Below, piece by piece: positions 59,260 to 60,687 of a stretch of 60,687 nt of DNA. The notes under the pieces were generated by a model. That model was not told the origin of the DNA. It did not search any database and was given only the letters and a program-made list of their open reading frames with translations. A program made the translations under genes and the position numbers. Origin of the DNA: Flavobacteriaceae bacterium (GTDB lineage Bacteria > Bacteroidota > Bacteroidia > Flavobacteriales > Flavobacteriaceae); contig JAPKAF010000003.1 of assembly GCA_028825365.1 (NCBI GenBank), positions 1-60,687 of the forward strand, read 5' to 3'. Numbering within the stretch: position 1 is the first letter of the stretch; every line of letters starts with the position of its first letter.

Positions 59260-60648
59260 GTGATAAAGACTGATACAATTATAGCTTTAGCAACTCCCCC
59301 TGGAATTGGTGCAATATCAGTTATAAGACTTTCTGGAATTGATTCAATTATAATTTCTAACAAACTATTTAAGGCTTTAAATAATTTAGATCTTATTACT
59401 CAAAAGACCCATTCAATTAACTTAGGGTATATAATGGATTCTAAAACTATAATTGATAAAGTTTTAATATCTGTTTTCAAAGCTCCTAGATCTTATACTG
59501 GCGAGAATATTGTTGAGATATCCTGTCACGGAAGTGTGTTTATACAGCAAAAAATACTCGATTTATTCACAAGTAATGGTTGTAGGCTAGCTGACCCTGG
59601 AGAATTCACTTTAAGAGCTTTTTTAAACGGAAAAATGGATTTAAGTCAAGCAGAATCAGTTGCTGATTTAATTTCAAGTACAAGTGAATCTTCACATAAA
59701 ATTGCAATGGATCATATGAGAGGTGGCTTTAGTGAGGATATAAAGTTACTTAGAGAAGAGCTGTTGAACTTTGCTTCCTTAATTGAGTTAGAGCTTGATT
59801 TCTCAGAAGAAGACGTTGAATTTGCTAATATGAAAGCTTTTGAGGATCTACTAGTTAAAATTATATCAACACTTAAGAACCTTATTGATTCTTTCTCTTT
59901 GGGTAATGTAATTAAGGATGGAATTCCAATTTCAATAGTAGGGGAGCCAAATACTGGGAAGTCAACTTTGTTAAACTCTATTTTAAATGAGGATAAGGCT
60001 ATAGTTAGTAACATTGCAGGAACCACAAGAGACTCTATAGAAGATGAAATTGTTATAAATGGGATCAACTTTAGATTTATTGATACTGCAGGTATTAGAA
60101 CTACTGAAGATGAAATTGAATCAATAGGTATAAGAAAGACTTTTGAAAATATTAATAAATCTAATATTGTTTTATATGTTATTGACTCTTCAAAAGTTAG
60201 TAGTGATAATTTAGATTCTACAAAAGGTAAAATTGATAAACTAATTAGTACTTACTTAAACAAAAATATTTTACTCATAGCTAATAAAATTGATCTTGGT
60301 AATCTTTCATTTATTGAGCAGGAATTTTCAGACTATGATTTAATATCCATAAGTGCTAAAGACAATTTAAATATAGATAAGGTAAAAACTAAGATTTCAT
60401 CCTACATTGAGTTAGGGATAGTAAATAATTCAAGTTCAGTCGTTACTAACTCAAGACATTTTAGTGTACTAAATAACGCACTCACAGAGGTTCAAAATGT
60501 ATATAGTGGTATGAAAGATGGTATTTCAAGTGATTTACTTGCAGTTGATGTTAGACAGGCTCTATATCACTTTGGGGAACTTACTGGTGAAATCACTAAT
60601 GATGAATTACTAGGGAATATATTTTCTAAATTTTGTATTGGGAAGTAA
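59260..60648 (+). CDS. mnmE: tRNA modification GTPase MnmE (GTG start)
   Basis: DTIIALATPPGIGAISVIRLSG; VGEPNTGKSTLLNSIL; DTAGIRTTEDEIESIGI; C-terminus FSKFCIGK. Confidence 0.98.
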   Translation: MIKTDTIIALATPPGIGAISVIRLSGIDSIIISNKLFKALNNLDLITQKTHSINLGYIMDSKTIIDKVLISVFKAPRSYTGENIVEISCHGSVFIQQKILDLFTSNGCRLADPGEFTLRAFLNGKMDLSQAESVADLISSTSESSHKIAMDHMRGGFSEDIKLLREELLNFASLIELELDFSEEDVEFANMKAFEDLLVKIISTLKNLIDSFSLGNVIKDGIPISIVGEPNTGKSTLLNSILNEDKAIVSNIAGTTRDSIEDEIVINGINFRFIDTAGIRTTEDEIESIGIRKTFENINKSNIVLYVIDSSKVSSDNLDSTKGKIDKLISTYLNKNILLIANKIDLGNLSFIEQEFSDYDLISISAKDNLNIDKVKTKISSYIELGIVNNSSSVVTNSRHFSVLNNALTEVQNVYSGMKDGISSDLLAVDVRQALYHFGELTGEITNDELLGNIFSKFCIGK

Positions 60649-60687
60649 GTTCTAATGTAAAGAATACCCCAAAGTATCCCAAAACAG

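Noticed and set aside
59712-60068. 118-aa minus-strand ORF within mnmE
   Set aside because: Longest shadow ORF, but Ser-rich and antisense to the conserved MnmE G domain; AT-rich composition explains it.
1-60687. CRISPR arrays, tRNA/rRNA genes, transposases, prophage genes
   Set aside because: Intergenic gaps are short and I saw no regularly spaced repeats, cloverleaf-like sequence, transposase or phage proteins.

Overview
The window is a compact, AT-rich stretch of core chromosome. Gene families (Bacteroidetes-type omega subunit, PorD/DUF4835, fused E1 alpha/beta) and TAnnTTTG promoter motifs suggest a marine Flavobacteriia-like member of Bacteroidota; this assignment is inference. I support about 50 protein genes. 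Many are housekeeping: ligA, dapA, bamD, rpoZ, coaBC, recN, fabI, coaE, miaA, smpB, glyA, pheT, recG, uvrD/pcrA, holA, uvrA, glmM and mnmE. There is also a small SRP RNA, two clear intrinsic terminators and several candidate promoters. I found no tRNA, rRNA, CRISPR array, transposon or recognisable defence island. The most notable observations are: (1) a fused DnaQ-like exonuclease + GIY-YIG nuclease whose catalytic N-terminus lies outside the supplied ORF and has no AUG/GUG/UUG/CUG start; (2) a small two-CxxC protein missed by the ORF track; (3) an M1-peptidase-like protein that has lost its zinc-binding motif and appears joined to an outer-membrane-barrel-like C-terminus; (4) an ABC-F protein with one composite ATP site degenerate on both faces; (5) an orphan HsdR-N PD-(D/E)XK protein divergent from holA; (6) a 5'-nucleotidase split into two genes in reversed order; (7) a TlpA-like protein without catalytic cysteines; (8) repeated 4-bp TTAA stop-codon overlaps between convergent genes; (9) an mnmE 3' end that resembles a known island integration site, at the window edge. 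I did not find convincing evidence of a complete new multi-gene system.
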